Below are positions 1 to 8,743 of a stretch of 64,000 nt of DNA, piece by piece (positions within the stretch are counted from its first letter, which is position 1; every line of letters begins with the position of its first letter). The translations under genes and the position numbers were made by a program. This stretch comes from Gemmatimonadota bacterium. Lineage in GTDB: Bacteria > Latescibacterota > UBA2968 > UBA8231. Location: positions 47,638 through 111,637 of the forward strand of contig JABHDC010000028.1 in assembly GCA_018673255.1 (NCBI GenBank), in the 5' to 3' direction. Below the pieces are notes generated by a model. It saw nothing but the letters and a program-made list of their open reading frames with translations, had not been told where the DNA came from and did not search any database.

Positions 1-1
1 A

Positions 2-1342
2 CTCGTGGTGGCGGTCCTTCTGGCCGGGGGTATCTACTACAGCTTCTACTTCGGCTGGTTGTCGATCCGTGGCTTCCGACACGCCATCGACGTGCTGCGC
101 GGTCACTTCGACGACCCCGATGACCCGGGCGAGATCTCCCATTTTCAGGCCCTGTCCAGCGCCCTGTCGGCGACCATCGGTCTCGGGAATATTGCCGGTG
201 TCGCCATCGCCGTCAGTCTGGGAGGCCCGGGTGCTGTCTTCTGGATGATCGTCACGGCCGTCTTCGGCATGTCGTCCAAGCTCGCCTCCTGCACCCTGGC
301 GATCATGTATCGTCGCACATCAGAGGATGGCCATATCTCCGGTGGGCCGATGTACTACCTGGAGAAGGGCCTGGCGCTGAAGAACAAGGCCGAATTCGGT
401 CGCACCCTGGCCGTGATCTACGCCTTTCTCGCCATCGGTGGTTCCTTTGGTGGCGGCAACATGTTCCAGGCGAATCAGACAGTAGAGATCCTGTCGACGG
501 TCTCCCCCTGGTTCAAAACGAATGCCTGGGTGATGGGTATCGTCATGGCCTTCTTTGTCGGCCTCGTCATCATCGGTGGTATCAAGCGAATCGGCAATGT
601 GACATCGAAGATCGTACCCGCCATGTGCATCCTGTACGTGGTCAGCTCGATTTTCGTGATCCTGAGCCATGTCACCCAGGTCCCGGCGATGCTGGCGCAG
701 ATCGTGGCAGATGCCTTCTCGGGGCCGGCGGTCTTTGGCGGCTTCAGCGGCGTGCTGGTCACGGGGATTACCCGGGCTGCCTTCTCGAACGAGGCGGGTC
801 TCGGCTCCGCTGCCTTCGCTCACGCTGCAGCCAAGACAGATGAACCGGCTCGTGAGGGCATGGTCGCCATGATCGGTCCTTTCATCGACACGATCATCAT
901 CTGCCTGATGACGGCACTCGTGTGTATGATCACCGGCGCCTATCAGTTGCCCGAGTATCAGACGGGTGAATTCATCGTGGGCGCCCGCATGACCTCTGCC
1001 GCCTTTGACTCGGTTATTCCCGGGGCGCGCTACGTGCTGGCCCTCGCCGTCATGCTCTTCGCCTATTCGACGATGATCTCCTGGTCTTACTACGGTGAGC
1101 GGTCGTGGGAATATCTCTTCGGTCCCGGTACGATCATGTTATATCGGGTTCTGTTCGTGAGCTTTGTCTTCATCGGCGCCGTCACAGCCCTGGACAACGT
1201 GCTGGCCTTCTCCGATATGATGATTCTGGGAATGGCCTTCCCGAATATCATCGGCGGGGTCCTGTTGAGCCCCCAGATCAAGAAGGTCCTCGTCGACTAC
1301 TGGGATCGCCTGCAACGGGGTGAGATCAAGCCCTTCCGCTGA
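2..1342 (+). CDS. Sodium:alanine/glycine symporter (AGCS family), 5' partial
   Basis: The reading frame is already open at the first bases of the window and ends at a TGA, so the N-terminus lies outside. What remains (about 446 residues) covers nearly the whole AGCS fold. The hallmark start GFRHAIDVLRG is present, followed by a first half with SALSATIGLGNIAGVA and SGGPMYYLEKGL, and the family signature TRAAFSNEAGLGSAAFAHAAAK in the middle. About ten hydrophobic segments follow one another up to a basic C-terminus. Known members import alanine or glycine with Na+ across the inner membrane. The exact substrate cannot be told from sequence. The gene stands alone in front of a strong hairpin terminator, with the next gene convergent. 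The family call is firm. Only the start is missing. Confidence 0.9.
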   Translation, partial: LVVAVLLAGGIYYSFYFGWLSIRGFRHAIDVLRGHFDDPDDPGEISHFQALSSALSATIGLGNIAGVAIAVSLGGPGAVFWMIVTAVFGMSSKLASCTLAIMYRRTSEDGHISGGPMYYLEKGLALKNKAEFGRTLAVIYAFLAIGGSFGGGNMFQANQTVEILSTVSPWFKTNAWVMGIVMAFFVGLVIIGGIKRIGNVTSKIVPAMCILYVVSSIFVILSHVTQVPAMLAQIVADAFSGPAVFGGFSGVLVTGITRAAFSNEAGLGSAAFAHAAAKTDEPAREGMVAMIGPFIDTIIICLMTALVCMITGAYQLPEYQTGEFIVGARMTSAAFDSVIPGARYVLALAVMLFAYSTMISWSYYGERSWEYLFGPGTIMLYRVLFVSFVFIGAVTALDNVLAFSDMMILGMAFPNIIGGVLLSPQIKKVLVDYWDRLQRGEIKPFR

Positions 1343-1376
1343 TCGCCTCCGCGGTCACACGTAAGCACGATAGAAC

Positions 1377-1419
1377 ATCAAAGGCCGGGATCCCCTCATG
1401 GGGACCCCGGCCTTTTGAT
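1377..1419. terminator. Bidirectional Rho-independent terminator
   Basis: A GC-rich hairpin of about 16 base pairs has a TCAT loop, with left arm AAAGGCCGGGATCCCC and right arm GGGGACCCCGGCCTTTT. It contains one A-C mismatch. It is flanked by A-run and T-run ends on both sides, so it can act in both directions. It lies between the convergent AGCS symporter and the DUF4015 protein gene. Confidence 0.85.
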
Positions 1420-1436
1420 TTCATATCGGATCCGGA

Positions 1437-2861
1437 TCACATATCCGGCTTCTCACTCTGGCTGCCCGGCGATTCAGGCTGGCGGTTCGGCGCCGCGACC
1501 GCCTGCCCCTCGCGGAGGCGGCGCATGGCCTCCAGGGCGACATCGAAGCGACTGGCCGAATTCCAGAGCATCCATCCATTACCCCCCGCATCGCGGGTCG
1601 CGTGGATCTGCTCGGTCACGTATTGCGCATCAAATCCTTTGACCCCGTAGGGGAAGGCCTGCAACCACGGCCGCACATCGACACCATGGGCCTCGGCCAG
1701 GGGTGCGAGTCGCAAGATGCCTTCCTGCACCAGGTAGTAGGGATAGTCCGAGGGACGATCCATCCCGAGGAAAGGACTGTAAAAGTGGGACGGATAGAGC
1801 ATGGGACAGGCAACGTCCAGCAGTGGCAACAGATCCGGAAGGCGCTGCCCGAGCCGGCGCAGGTCGGCCTCGCGGCCCCAGGCGGCAACACCGAACAGAT
1901 CGGCAGCAAGCAACACGTTGGTGTCGATCAGCCTTACGCGGGTACGGGCGACGAACTCGGTGATGATGTCGTGTTTGGCCAGGTGCCAGGAATCGAAAGC
2001 GAAGCGGGCGTCGGCAAGGTCACCCTCCGTCGGGAACCGCACGTAGTCGAGCTGAATCTCATCGACGCCGAGTCGCACGACCTCCTGAACGATATCCAGC
2101 AGATAGTCCTGCACCTGCGGCAGGGAAGGATCGAGCCATCCCTCACCCCACGCCGCGCCATCCCCGGACAGTGAACGCGGTCGCAGTTCGGGTCGTGACG
2201 ATGCGAGGCGTTCGTCGTAGAAACAGGACAGGCGAGCGACCACGTGCAGTTGCCGCTGGTGCAGTTGGCGCACCAGTTCATGAGGTCGACGAATCGGGGC
2301 CAGCGAGTCGACCTGCGTTGCCAGGGCCAAGGGCACGCGGGACTTGTAGGACAGGTCGCCCTGCCGGTCTTTGATATCGAAGATGATGGTATTACCGCCG
2401 ACGGCAATCAGCGAGTCGGCCAGCGCCAGGATCCGTGGGGACCCAGCGACCTGGGCCGTCACATACAGACCACGCACTTCCGTGTTCTGCACGGCCTTGC
2501 CCACGGTGGCACCCGACTGCAGAGGCACACGCAGCATCTGGCCAGGGAGCAGGCGATCCGACTCCATGTCGCTGGCCCGGCGGATTCCGTGGGCCAGCTC
2601 ACCAGCCGTGTAGTAGTCGGTGGAGGAGAGCATGCGGGCAGCGATACCCAGCAGCGAATCGCCAGGACGCACCATGACACTCGAATCGAGAATCGCCGTT
2701 CCCGCGCCGGGGATCACCGGTTGTGAATCGAGGATCGTCGTCTTGGCCGAGGCGGCCAGACTCATGCTCAACAAGCAGAGGCCGACGCACGACATCAGGT
2801 GGCGACGGAATGGTGAGATCAAAGATGTCAAAATCGTTAAAGTGTTTATAAAAACAGACAC
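1437..2861 (-). CDS. Secreted LysM / DUF4015 putative glycoside hydrolase
   Basis: The 474-residue product has an N-terminal hydrophobic signal (SCVGLCLLSMSLAASA), then a LysM-like module at about residues 62-115 (VMVRPGDSLLGIAARM and LLPGQMLRVP). A DUF4015 TIM-barrel domain fills residues about 128-440. The barrel shows the family motif DEIQLDYVRFPTEG and the opening VRGLYVTAQVAGSPR. DUF4015 proteins are predicted glycosidases acting on cell-surface glycans, and LysM binds peptidoglycan, so a periplasmic or surface wall-associated hydrolase is likely. The start is uncertain: the longest frame begins at a GTG with a purine-rich GGAGAGGGG about 15 bases upstream, while an ATG at 2795 gives a cleaner signal peptide. 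It converges on the AGCS gene across a terminator. Substrate unknown. Confidence 0.8.
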   Translation of the reverse strand: MSVFINTLTILTSLISPFRRHLMSCVGLCLLSMSLAASAKTTILDSQPVIPGAGTAILDSSVMVRPGDSLLGIAARMLSSTDYYTAGELAHGIRRASDMESDRLLPGQMLRVPLQSGATVGKAVQNTEVRGLYVTAQVAGSPRILALADSLIAVGGNTIIFDIKDRQGDLSYKSRVPLALATQVDSLAPIRRPHELVRQLHQRQLHVVARLSCFYDERLASSRPELRPRSLSGDGAAWGEGWLDPSLPQVQDYLLDIVQEVVRLGVDEIQLDYVRFPTEGDLADARFAFDSWHLAKHDIITEFVARTRVRLIDTNVLLAADLFGVAAWGREADLRRLGQRLPDLLPLLDVACPMLYPSHFYSPFLGMDRPSDYPYYLVQEGILRLAPLAEAHGVDVRPWLQAFPYGVKGFDAQYVTEQIHATRDAGGNGWMLWNSASRFDVALEAMRRLREGQAVAAPNRQPESPGSQSEKPDM

Positions 2862-2922
2862 TTAGCCAATGTATGACCCCTCTCCGAAATCAGCAAGCAT
2901 CACGCCCGGAATCGCGGCCAGA

Positions 2923-4674
2923 TTACAGAGTCAGTCGATTCAGCTGTGCGCCGATCGCAACAAAGACTTCTCCATCCGGGCTCACGGCCAGGCTACCGAC
3001 CCTTCCAGGCATGTCGCAGCCCGGACCCAGGTCGCCGGCTTCGGGTGACAACAGCCACATCTGGTCTTCGCCAAAGAGTGCGACGCGCCCGTCCGGCAAT
3101 CCGGCTGCATAACTGGCGGGAGCCGGCAGTGTGATCGGCGCTTCGAGTCGATCGCTCTGTGAGTCGTAGACGTAGACCTGGTCTTCGGCGATGATCACGA
3201 CGCGCTCCGCGGTCACAGCCAGGCCCGTCAACTGCGTGCCCATCTCAAAGACGTGTGTGGTGCGGATTGTGCCGTCCGTCTCCCATACGACGAAATGCGG
3301 CGTCACATTCCGGGAAGCCAGGCCATTGGCAGATCCGCCGGTGATGAAGTAGAGACAGCGGGTATCGGCAGTCAGACCCATCACGGCCTGCTGGGCAACC
3401 GGATCACGCCAGCACGTCATGGCGAGTGTATTCACATCGATTTTCGAGATCCCACCCCCGTAGATGCCGTAAGCGGCCATCCAGCCCGTCCACACGTGAC
3501 CATCGGGCCCCACGACACTCTTACCCGAAGGCCGAATCAGACCCGGACTCACCGATTCGAGGGTCACAGGATTTGAGTTGTCCAGCTGCTGCCAGGGCAC
3601 CGTCGGATCGTAGACGACATGGTCACCACCCGAATACGTGGCGAGGAACAGGCGCTCGGCAGTCCAGGCCATGCCGTAGACCTCACCGCTGTTGTCGGTG
3701 ACGACCTGCGAATTCCATGATTCGTCGGTTGCCGGATTGTAGCGGAAGATCGTCTGACCGAATCCGGCTGCACCCCAGATGTTGCCCGCATCATCAGCGG
3801 TGATCGTCAGGATGTGAGTCGCGGGTCGCTCGGCAGGGATCGGCTGCAGGATGGGTGCGTCCTCTTCCCCGTCGTCGATGTAGTATTCCTGACCGCGATT
3901 GACGAGCCACCGGCCATCGGTGAGATGCTTGTGCATCCGCATGCCGCCATAACGATTCGGGGGCGATGGTTCGGCGATGAGTTGATCTTCCCGATCGCTC
4001 TCGAGGCATTCGAAGCTGGTGCTGTCGTACGTGTCGATCTCGTCGCCTGTCTGCGTGCAGAAGAATCCCTCTCCCACGCCACGCACAGCAGCGCCCTCTT
4101 TGCCGAATCGATGCGCCTTCCCACTCTCCATGTTCCACAGACTCAGGTGGGGATCAGCCGTACCGCACGAAACGAGGATGTGCCCGGGCACGCCACCATA
4201 GACCATGCGGCTGTAGAGGTTGGCTGAATTCTGTGACATGCGCCCCACATTCTCGAGGCGATGCGCGGCCGGATCATACTGCAGCAGCACACAGCCTGGA
4301 TACGTGCCGCCATAGACGAGTCCATCGGAACCGATGCAGAGATTCCAGATATACGTCTCCTCCTCGTCTCGCAGTGGCTCGGCCCACTCGCGTGATGCCA
4401 GATCCAGACAATGCAGGTAGCCATAGGTGCCGCACGTCCCGATGAGCAGCTTTTCATCCTGCCAGTTGAGCACCGCCCACGCACCGCTGTCCCCCGGCAA
4501 AGAGATATCCTCTCCTTCACCGGTGGCCGGATCGACGATGACGAGATTCCCCGTGCCGCCCGCAGCGAAGTTCGACAGAACCACCTTCTCCCGGTGATCC
4601 CGGGGGTCGGTGAAGGATCCGATTCCGAGGATCTGGAAATTACGGCAGGGCTGTGAGAGCAACTGTGTCTGCAT
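2923..4674 (-). CDS. Beta-propeller protein of unknown function (WD40/PQQ-like)
   Basis: I chose the ATG at 4674 because a GGAGG Shine-Dalgarno sits 4 bases in front of it. Longer in-frame starts run into the upstream regulatory dyads. The 583-residue product is a string of about 45-residue four-strand units with recurring endings such as GNLVIVDPATG, GCVLLQYDPAAHR, QTIFRYNPATDESW and DHVVYDPTVPW, which point to seven or more propeller blades. No signal peptide, kinase or enzyme motif is visible, so a cytoplasmic binding or lyase-like propeller is possible. It is the last gene of a minus-strand run after the URO-D-like gene and the unknown at 4725-5393. The tandem palindrome at 4701-4737 suggests separate transcriptional control. 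The name rests on fold only. Confidence 0.75.
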   Translation of the reverse strand: MQTQLLSQPCRNFQILGIGSFTDPRDHREKVVLSNFAAGGTGNLVIVDPATGEGEDISLPGDSGAWAVLNWQDEKLLIGTCGTYGYLHCLDLASREWAEPLRDEEETYIWNLCIGSDGLVYGGTYPGCVLLQYDPAAHRLENVGRMSQNSANLYSRMVYGGVPGHILVSCGTADPHLSLWNMESGKAHRFGKEGAAVRGVGEGFFCTQTGDEIDTYDSTSFECLESDREDQLIAEPSPPNRYGGMRMHKHLTDGRWLVNRGQEYYIDDGEEDAPILQPIPAERPATHILTITADDAGNIWGAAGFGQTIFRYNPATDESWNSQVVTDNSGEVYGMAWTAERLFLATYSGGDHVVYDPTVPWQQLDNSNPVTLESVSPGLIRPSGKSVVGPDGHVWTGWMAAYGIYGGGISKIDVNTLAMTCWRDPVAQQAVMGLTADTRCLYFITGGSANGLASRNVTPHFVVWETDGTIRTTHVFEMGTQLTGLAVTAERVVIIAEDQVYVYDSQSDRLEAPITLPAPASYAAGLPDGRVALFGEDQMWLLSPEAGDLGPGCDMPGRVGSLAVSPDGEVFVAIGAQLNRLTL

Positions 4675-4700
4675 GATTCCTCCGGGAACAGTTGGATGAT

Positions 4701-4737
4701 CACTCATCCTTGAGTGTCCAGCACTCATTCCTGAGTG
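4701..4737. promoter_or_regulatory. Tandem palindromic operator (two CACTCA-N4-TGAGTG dyads)
   Basis: Two copies of CACTCA-N4-TGAGTG lie at 4701-4716 (spacer TCCT) and 4722-4737 (spacer TTCC). Their centres are 21 bp apart, two helical turns, so they would be bound on the same face of the DNA. They sit 27-63 bp upstream of the propeller gene start. The stop codon of the preceding gene lies inside the second dyad. This looks like a two-site operator for a dimeric regulator, but no regulator gene is nearby. Two small hairpins in RNA would be an alternative reading. Confidence 0.55.
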
Positions 4738-5393
4738 GGCTTCGCCACGATCGCGGTCAGAAGCTGATACACGCCTCGGCAGTCGTTTTGACCCTGCTGG
4801 AGCAGCTTCGTCCACTTGGCCTTGGCCGTCGACGTGATGGATTCGTAGGCGTCGTGCCGGGCCAGCTGCTGCCGCACGTAGCGCAGCCGCTGGGTGCTCT
4901 GCTTCGAACCCAGATTTCGTGGGATGGGCAACTCGGCCCGGCGCAGCAGATCTACCAGATCCGGCTCACGACGCTTGCGTGCCTTTGATCCGGTCGCCGT
5001 GCCGGTGGCGAGCAGAGCGGGACGCACATCGAGGATCAAGGTGGCCAACTGTCGTCCCAGCGCCGGGCCGTGTGTGTGTCGATCGGTGGCATCTGCCAGC
5101 GCCGTGCCCCACGTGATCAGGCTGCGCTCATCCTGCTGACAGCGTTCGACGAGATCTTCGATGAGATCCTCGAATCCCTGCACACGCAGATCCTTGGCCA
5201 GGGCAGCATCGGCGAAGGCCACATCGGTGACGACCTGCACAGGCACACCTTCGGCATCCTCTGCGGCGAAGAAGGATGCCAGAACGGGCAGGTCGTCGGA
5301 CGGCCCTTTGATATCGATGAAAATGGCGCTGCGGATCTGCGCTGGTGTCGGCAGATCCGCAGCATCAGGCAGGACTTGAGGTGACTTGGTCAT
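4725..5393 (-). CDS. Uncharacterised protein, possibly a divergent RNase H-like nuclease
   Basis: The product is 222 residues with no signal peptide. I do not recognise it with confidence. Its layout resembles RNase H-fold 3'-5' exonuclease domains of the RNase_H_2 type. There is an opening strand SAIFIDIKGPSDDLP where these proteins have a DIE motif, a central LITWGTALAD segment where the family has a strand with an acidic residue, and a closing GQNDCRGVYQLL helix like the YNEEDC motif. If so, the usual Glu of DIE is replaced by Lys, which would impair metal binding. The gene starts 15 bases after the URO-D-like gene stop and ends 50 bases before the propeller start, so it is the middle gene of a three-gene run. 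The Shine-Dalgarno is weak. Confidence 0.6.
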   Translation of the reverse strand: MTKSPQVLPDAADLPTPAQIRSAIFIDIKGPSDDLPVLASFFAAEDAEGVPVQVVTDVAFADAALAKDLRVQGFEDLIEDLVERCQQDERSLITWGTALADATDRHTHGPALGRQLATLILDVRPALLATGTATGSKARKRREPDLVDLLRRAELPIPRNLGSKQSTQRLRYVRQQLARHDAYESITSTAKAKWTKLLQQGQNDCRGVYQLLTAIVAKPTQE

Positions 5394-5408
5394 GCCGGAA
5401 ATAGAAGC

Positions 5409-6686
5409 TCAGCCCATCTCCTCGTCCATGGCATAGGCGGAGGCGATCGCCGATCCCGGTTCGAACATCTCCTCGATCGGTCCCAGCTGCTGCTCCAGTT
5501 CGCTGGCCGGAGGTTCCCAGGTGTCGAGGTCTTCCCCATTGCAGAAACCGCGCGCCAGTTCAACGAAATAGAGGTAGTTGCGCAGGGGAATATCAGGCGG
5601 CACACCATGATCGACGTGGGGGATGTAGCCGCCATGACGCCGGGCGGTTGCGTAGCGTTTCACGACTTCCGCCCGCAGTTGATCGCGGCCGAAACGCAGT
5701 TCGCGTTTGTCGATCCCCCCGTGGATGTGGATCCCCGGGAAATCGGTGAGAATCTGCTCGGGATCATTGTGGGCGGCGATTTCGATGGGCTGGATCCCAT
5801 CCAGCGCTTCCGGATACAGCACGTCCAGGATCTGGTTGTTGTAGCCATCGCTGTCCATGACCAGTGCCTGGACACCGCGTTCCTTGAAGAAGGCGTGGAG
5901 CTTTCGATAGTTGGGCAGCAGGAACTCGCGCATCAGCGGCGGTGACATCATCGACTGCTTCTTGTAGGCCATGTCTTCATTGAGCATGACGATATCCACA
6001 TCGAGTTGCTGCAGGGGTTCATCGAGGATTTCCATGAGGAACCAGGCCCAATAGTCAAACATCTCCCGCGCCAGGTCGGGCTCGTCGTAGAACATGACCG
6101 ACAGATTCTCCATGCCCACCAGGTCGCGGATCGCCCAGTAGATCCCCGTCGTCACCAGGCGGGTCGGAACGTCGGTTGTGCGGCACGATTCGACAGAGTC
6201 TTTCCAATGACTGCCACCGGGCGGGTGCCAGCCATAGCTGTCCGGCCCCAGGTGAGGCGTCACCTCGTCTTCGGTGAGGGGGCGCGTGCGTTGAGGTGCA
6301 TGTGGATCAAGTCGATCGCGCACCTTGTGCCAGTCATCCCGATTCTTGATCGCGTATTCGATCCACCGCCGTGTGGCAAAGCCGGCCGTGGGTTGCACGA
6401 TTGCGTCCTGGCGCGTCGAACCCCAGCCGTCGACCCAGGTGCGCAGATTTCCTTCCTCAGAGATCACCCGCTCCTCAAACAGCGGGTGCACGCCCATATA
6501 GAACTTGCCGATGCCTGTCATGCCTTCTTCGCCGACCAGGCTCGACCAGTTGGCCTGCTGCTCTTCACTCAATCCCTGCCGTCGCCAGGCAGCGAATGTC
6601 GAGGCTCGAGGACCACCAAACTGGTAGGGCAGCCGATCGATAGGTTCGCGACGGATCAGGGCGCGCATGCGCTCACGTGGGGTCAC
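5409..6686 (-). CDS. Uroporphyrinogen decarboxylase (URO-D) family protein
   Basis: I chose the GTG start at 6686 because it has AGGAGG 5 bases upstream. The usual family opening ([19 protein letters not shown]) then follows directly. The 425-residue protein has the URO-D TIM-barrel shape: an N-terminal helix pair, [23 protein letters not shown] in the middle, LVMDSDGYN as the metal or substrate loop, and [12 protein letters not shown] near the end. Proteins this long with these motifs are usually not heme enzymes (HemE is about 350 residues) but MtaA/CmuA-like corrinoid methyltransferases or uncharacterised relatives, many in carbohydrate or C1 loci. No heme genes are nearby, so I would not call it hemE. 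It leads a minus-strand run with the two genes downstream. Confidence 0.8.
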   Translation of the reverse strand: MTPRERMRALIRREPIDRLPYQFGGPRASTFAAWRRQGLSEEQQANWSSLVGEEGMTGIGKFYMGVHPLFEERVISEEGNLRTWVDGWGSTRQDAIVQPTAGFATRRWIEYAIKNRDDWHKVRDRLDPHAPQRTRPLTEDEVTPHLGPDSYGWHPPGGSHWKDSVESCRTTDVPTRLVTTGIYWAIRDLVGMENLSVMFYDEPDLAREMFDYWAWFLMEILDEPLQQLDVDIVMLNEDMAYKKQSMMSPPLMREFLLPNYRKLHAFFKERGVQALVMDSDGYNNQILDVLYPEALDGIQPIEIAAHNDPEQILTDFPGIHIHGGIDKRELRFGRDQLRAEVVKRYATARRHGGYIPHVDHGVPPDIPLRNYLYFVELARGFCNGEDLDTWEPPASELEQQLGPIEEMFEPGSAIASAYAMDEEMG

Positions 6687-6752
6687 ATTGTCCTCCTGCG
6701 TTGACTCGGGCGACCTGTGCAAGAGTCGTCCTGCCGTGGTCTGAGCGGTATC

Positions 6753-6781
6753 GGGTACAGTCGTTGTATCAATCAGTACCC
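6753..6781. promoter_or_regulatory. Inverted repeat in the nptA-like promoter region
   Basis: GGGTAC at 6753-6758 and GTACCC at 6776-6781 form a perfect 6-bp inverted repeat around a 17-base spacer. The spacer contains TTGTAT (6764-6769), a possible -35 element. The site lies about 100 bp upstream of the phosphate cotransporter gene in a divergent intergenic region. It could be an operator, but no matching -10 element is clear. Confidence 0.3.
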
Positions 6782-6879
6782 TTAGGGCCCCAAATGCCAG
6801 TCATTGCCCTCCGGGGACAACTATTGCAGGTTTGTGCCGAATCGGCGACAGTCACTACCTGGGAGAGAACGGTGAACAG

Positions 6880-7968
6880 ATGAGGATACCGGACCGAATC
6901 AAACCATTCCTGGTGATTCTCTTCCTGTACCTGTTTCTGTACAGCATCAAGCTGTTGGGGCACTCTTTCAAACTTTTCGGCAAGGGTTTTGCCGAAGCCC
7001 TTCTCAGTCTGACATCCGATCCCTTCATCGGACTGCTCACGGGGGTCGTGGCCACGACACTTGTGCAGAGCTCCTCAACCACGACGTCGATCGTCGTCGG
7101 CCTCGTCGCCGGAGGTGGTCTGTCACTGACGACGGCGATCCCCATTATCATGGGCGCCAACATCGGCACGACGATCACCAACACACTGGTGTCGATCGGT
7201 CATGTAGCGAACCGGATCGAATTCAAGCGGGCCTTCTCGGCTGGTGTTGTCCACGACTTCTTCAATGTCGCCGCCGTCATCGTCCTGTTCCCCATCGAGA
7301 TGCGCTACGGAATCATCGCCCGATCGGCGACGTGGCTCGAGCACGGTTTTGCCGGGGTTGGCGGCGTGAAGCTCTTCAACCCTCTGAAAACGATCATCAA
7401 CCCAGCCATTGAGCTGACGGATGCACTGCTGACGGGCGTCCCCTACACGCCCGTCGTGATGGCCATCGTCGCCGCGATCTTCATGTTCGGGTCTCTGGCG
7501 GGCCTGATTCGCACGATGCGGTCTTTGATGTTGTCGCGGATCGAGGTCATCATCCACCGGTATCTGTTCCGCAATGATGTGATGGGCCTGATCTTCGGCA
7601 TCGTCATGACCATCATGGTGCAGAGCAGTTCGATCACGACATCACTGATCATACCACTGGCCGGAGCCGGCCTGGTGACACTGCGCCAGATCTTCCCTTA
7701 CACCCTGGGGGCCAACATTGGCACCACGGTGACGGCGATGCTGGCAGCGCTGGCGACACAGCACGAGGTGGCGATCACCGTCGCCTTCTCACATCTCGTA
7801 TTCAACATTCTTGGCATCTCGATCTTCTATCCACTCAAGAGATTACCCATAGGTCTGGCCGACTACGTCGGACAGTATGCCAGTCAGTCCAAGCGTCATC
7901 TGATCATCTTCGTCTCCTGTTACATCAGTCTGTATTTTGTCCCGCTGTTATTCATCATCTTCAACTGA
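6880..7968 (+). CDS. Na+/phosphate cotransporter (NptA / PNaS family)
   Basis: Two inverted-topology halves each carry the QSSS signature of this family: VVATTLVQSSSTTTSIVV at about residues 50-67 and TIMVQSSSITTSLIIPLAG at about 240-260. Each is followed by a GANIGTT loop (IIMGANIGTTIT and TLGANIGTTVTAML). About eight membrane segments can be counted. The family imports inorganic phosphate with Na+ at the inner membrane. I use the ATG at 6880 (MRIPDRIK), with GGGAGAG about 13 bases upstream. An in-frame ATG at 6832 would add 16 poorly conserved residues. The next gene, 31 bases downstream, encodes a PhoU-domain protein, which is usually the C-terminal part of NptA proteins. Here the two domains are separate. 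Confidence 0.88.
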   Translation: MRIPDRIKPFLVILFLYLFLYSIKLLGHSFKLFGKGFAEALLSLTSDPFIGLLTGVVATTLVQSSSTTTSIVVGLVAGGGLSLTTAIPIIMGANIGTTITNTLVSIGHVANRIEFKRAFSAGVVHDFFNVAAVIVLFPIEMRYGIIARSATWLEHGFAGVGGVKLFNPLKTIINPAIELTDALLTGVPYTPVVMAIVAAIFMFGSLAGLIRTMRSLMLSRIEVIIHRYLFRNDVMGLIFGIVMTIMVQSSSITTSLIIPLAGAGLVTLRQIFPYTLGANIGTTVTAMLAALATQHEVAITVAFSHLVFNILGISIFYPLKRLPIGLADYVGQYASQSKRHLIIFVSCYISLYFVPLLFIIFN

Positions 7969-7999
7969 GATCGCCCGTCCGGGCACCGAGGGGTTTGGT

Positions 8000-8668
8000 A
8001 TGTTGCGCCGCATCAAGGAATTGTGGAAGTCCGATAATCTGCTGGCCCAGGCCTGGCAGGATACGTACCGGATGCTGGACATCGATCACGACATGTTCGA
8101 TCGGGCCATCCAGTTGCTGCGACAGAGTGATAGCGCCGACGCAGGGGACGAGATCCTGGCCCGTGACAAAGAGGTCGACGCCTTCGAGCAGGAGGTGCGG
8201 CGCAAGGTCCTCACGCACTGCAGCGTCAATTCCGGTTCTGATCTGGTGGGTTCCATGATGCTCGTAACGATCGTCATCGACATCGAACGAATCGGCGACT
8301 ACACCAAGAACATCATCTCCCTGGCGCGCAGTTATCCGAGTCGGCTCGAAGGGGGATCTCTGGAGCCGGATCTGGTGCGGATCGAAGCGACGGTTGTGGA
8401 GAACTTTGATCGCACACGCGCCGCGTTGGAAGACAGCAACGAGGAGTTGGCGCACGAGGTCCTGAAGGAAACCAGCTGGCTCAGCAAGTTGTGCGACGAG
8501 CGGGTCCACGACCTCGTGGCAGGCAACGTCGAGGACGTGACCGCCAACCAGTCCACGGCTCTGGCCCTCTACTTCCGCCAGTTGAAGCGGGTCAACAGCC
8601 ACCTCGGCGACGTTGCCACAGCCGTCGTGAATCCCTTCGACCGGATCGGCTTCAAGCCGAAGGACTAG
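8000..8668 (+). CDS. PhoU-domain regulatory protein
   Basis: Start ATG at 8000 (MLRRIKELW) is preceded by GAGGGG. The 222-residue helical protein carries two PhoU-type three-helix repeats. The first runs over about residues 20-105 with DMFDRAIQLL, EVDAFEQEVRRKVLTHC and VTIVIDIERIGDYTKNI. The second covers about 120-215 and ends RQLKRVNSHLGDVATAVVNP. The E/D-xxR-I-GD metal-site motif is intact in the first repeat and reduced to VNSHLGD in the second. PhoU proteins bind metal clusters and restrain phosphate uptake. With the cotransporter immediately upstream, this one probably gates it in the cytoplasm. No pst genes are in the window. Confidence 0.85.
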   Translation: MLRRIKELWKSDNLLAQAWQDTYRMLDIDHDMFDRAIQLLRQSDSADAGDEILARDKEVDAFEQEVRRKVLTHCSVNSGSDLVGSMMLVTIVIDIERIGDYTKNIISLARSYPSRLEGGSLEPDLVRIEATVVENFDRTRAALEDSNEELAHEVLKETSWLSKLCDERVHDLVAGNVEDVTANQSTALALYFRQLKRVNSHLGDVATAVVNPFDRIGFKPKD

Positions 8669-8743
8669 CCACAGCCGTTCTGCTATTCCCGCGGATATTA
8701 CAGAAGCTGAGCCCCCAAAGACCGGCCAGCCGGAGCCGACACG

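Noticed and set aside
5409..6686. Heme-biosynthesis gene hemE
   Set aside because: Product is too long, lacks heme-gene neighbours, and matches the wider URO-D/MtaA superfamily rather than HemE.
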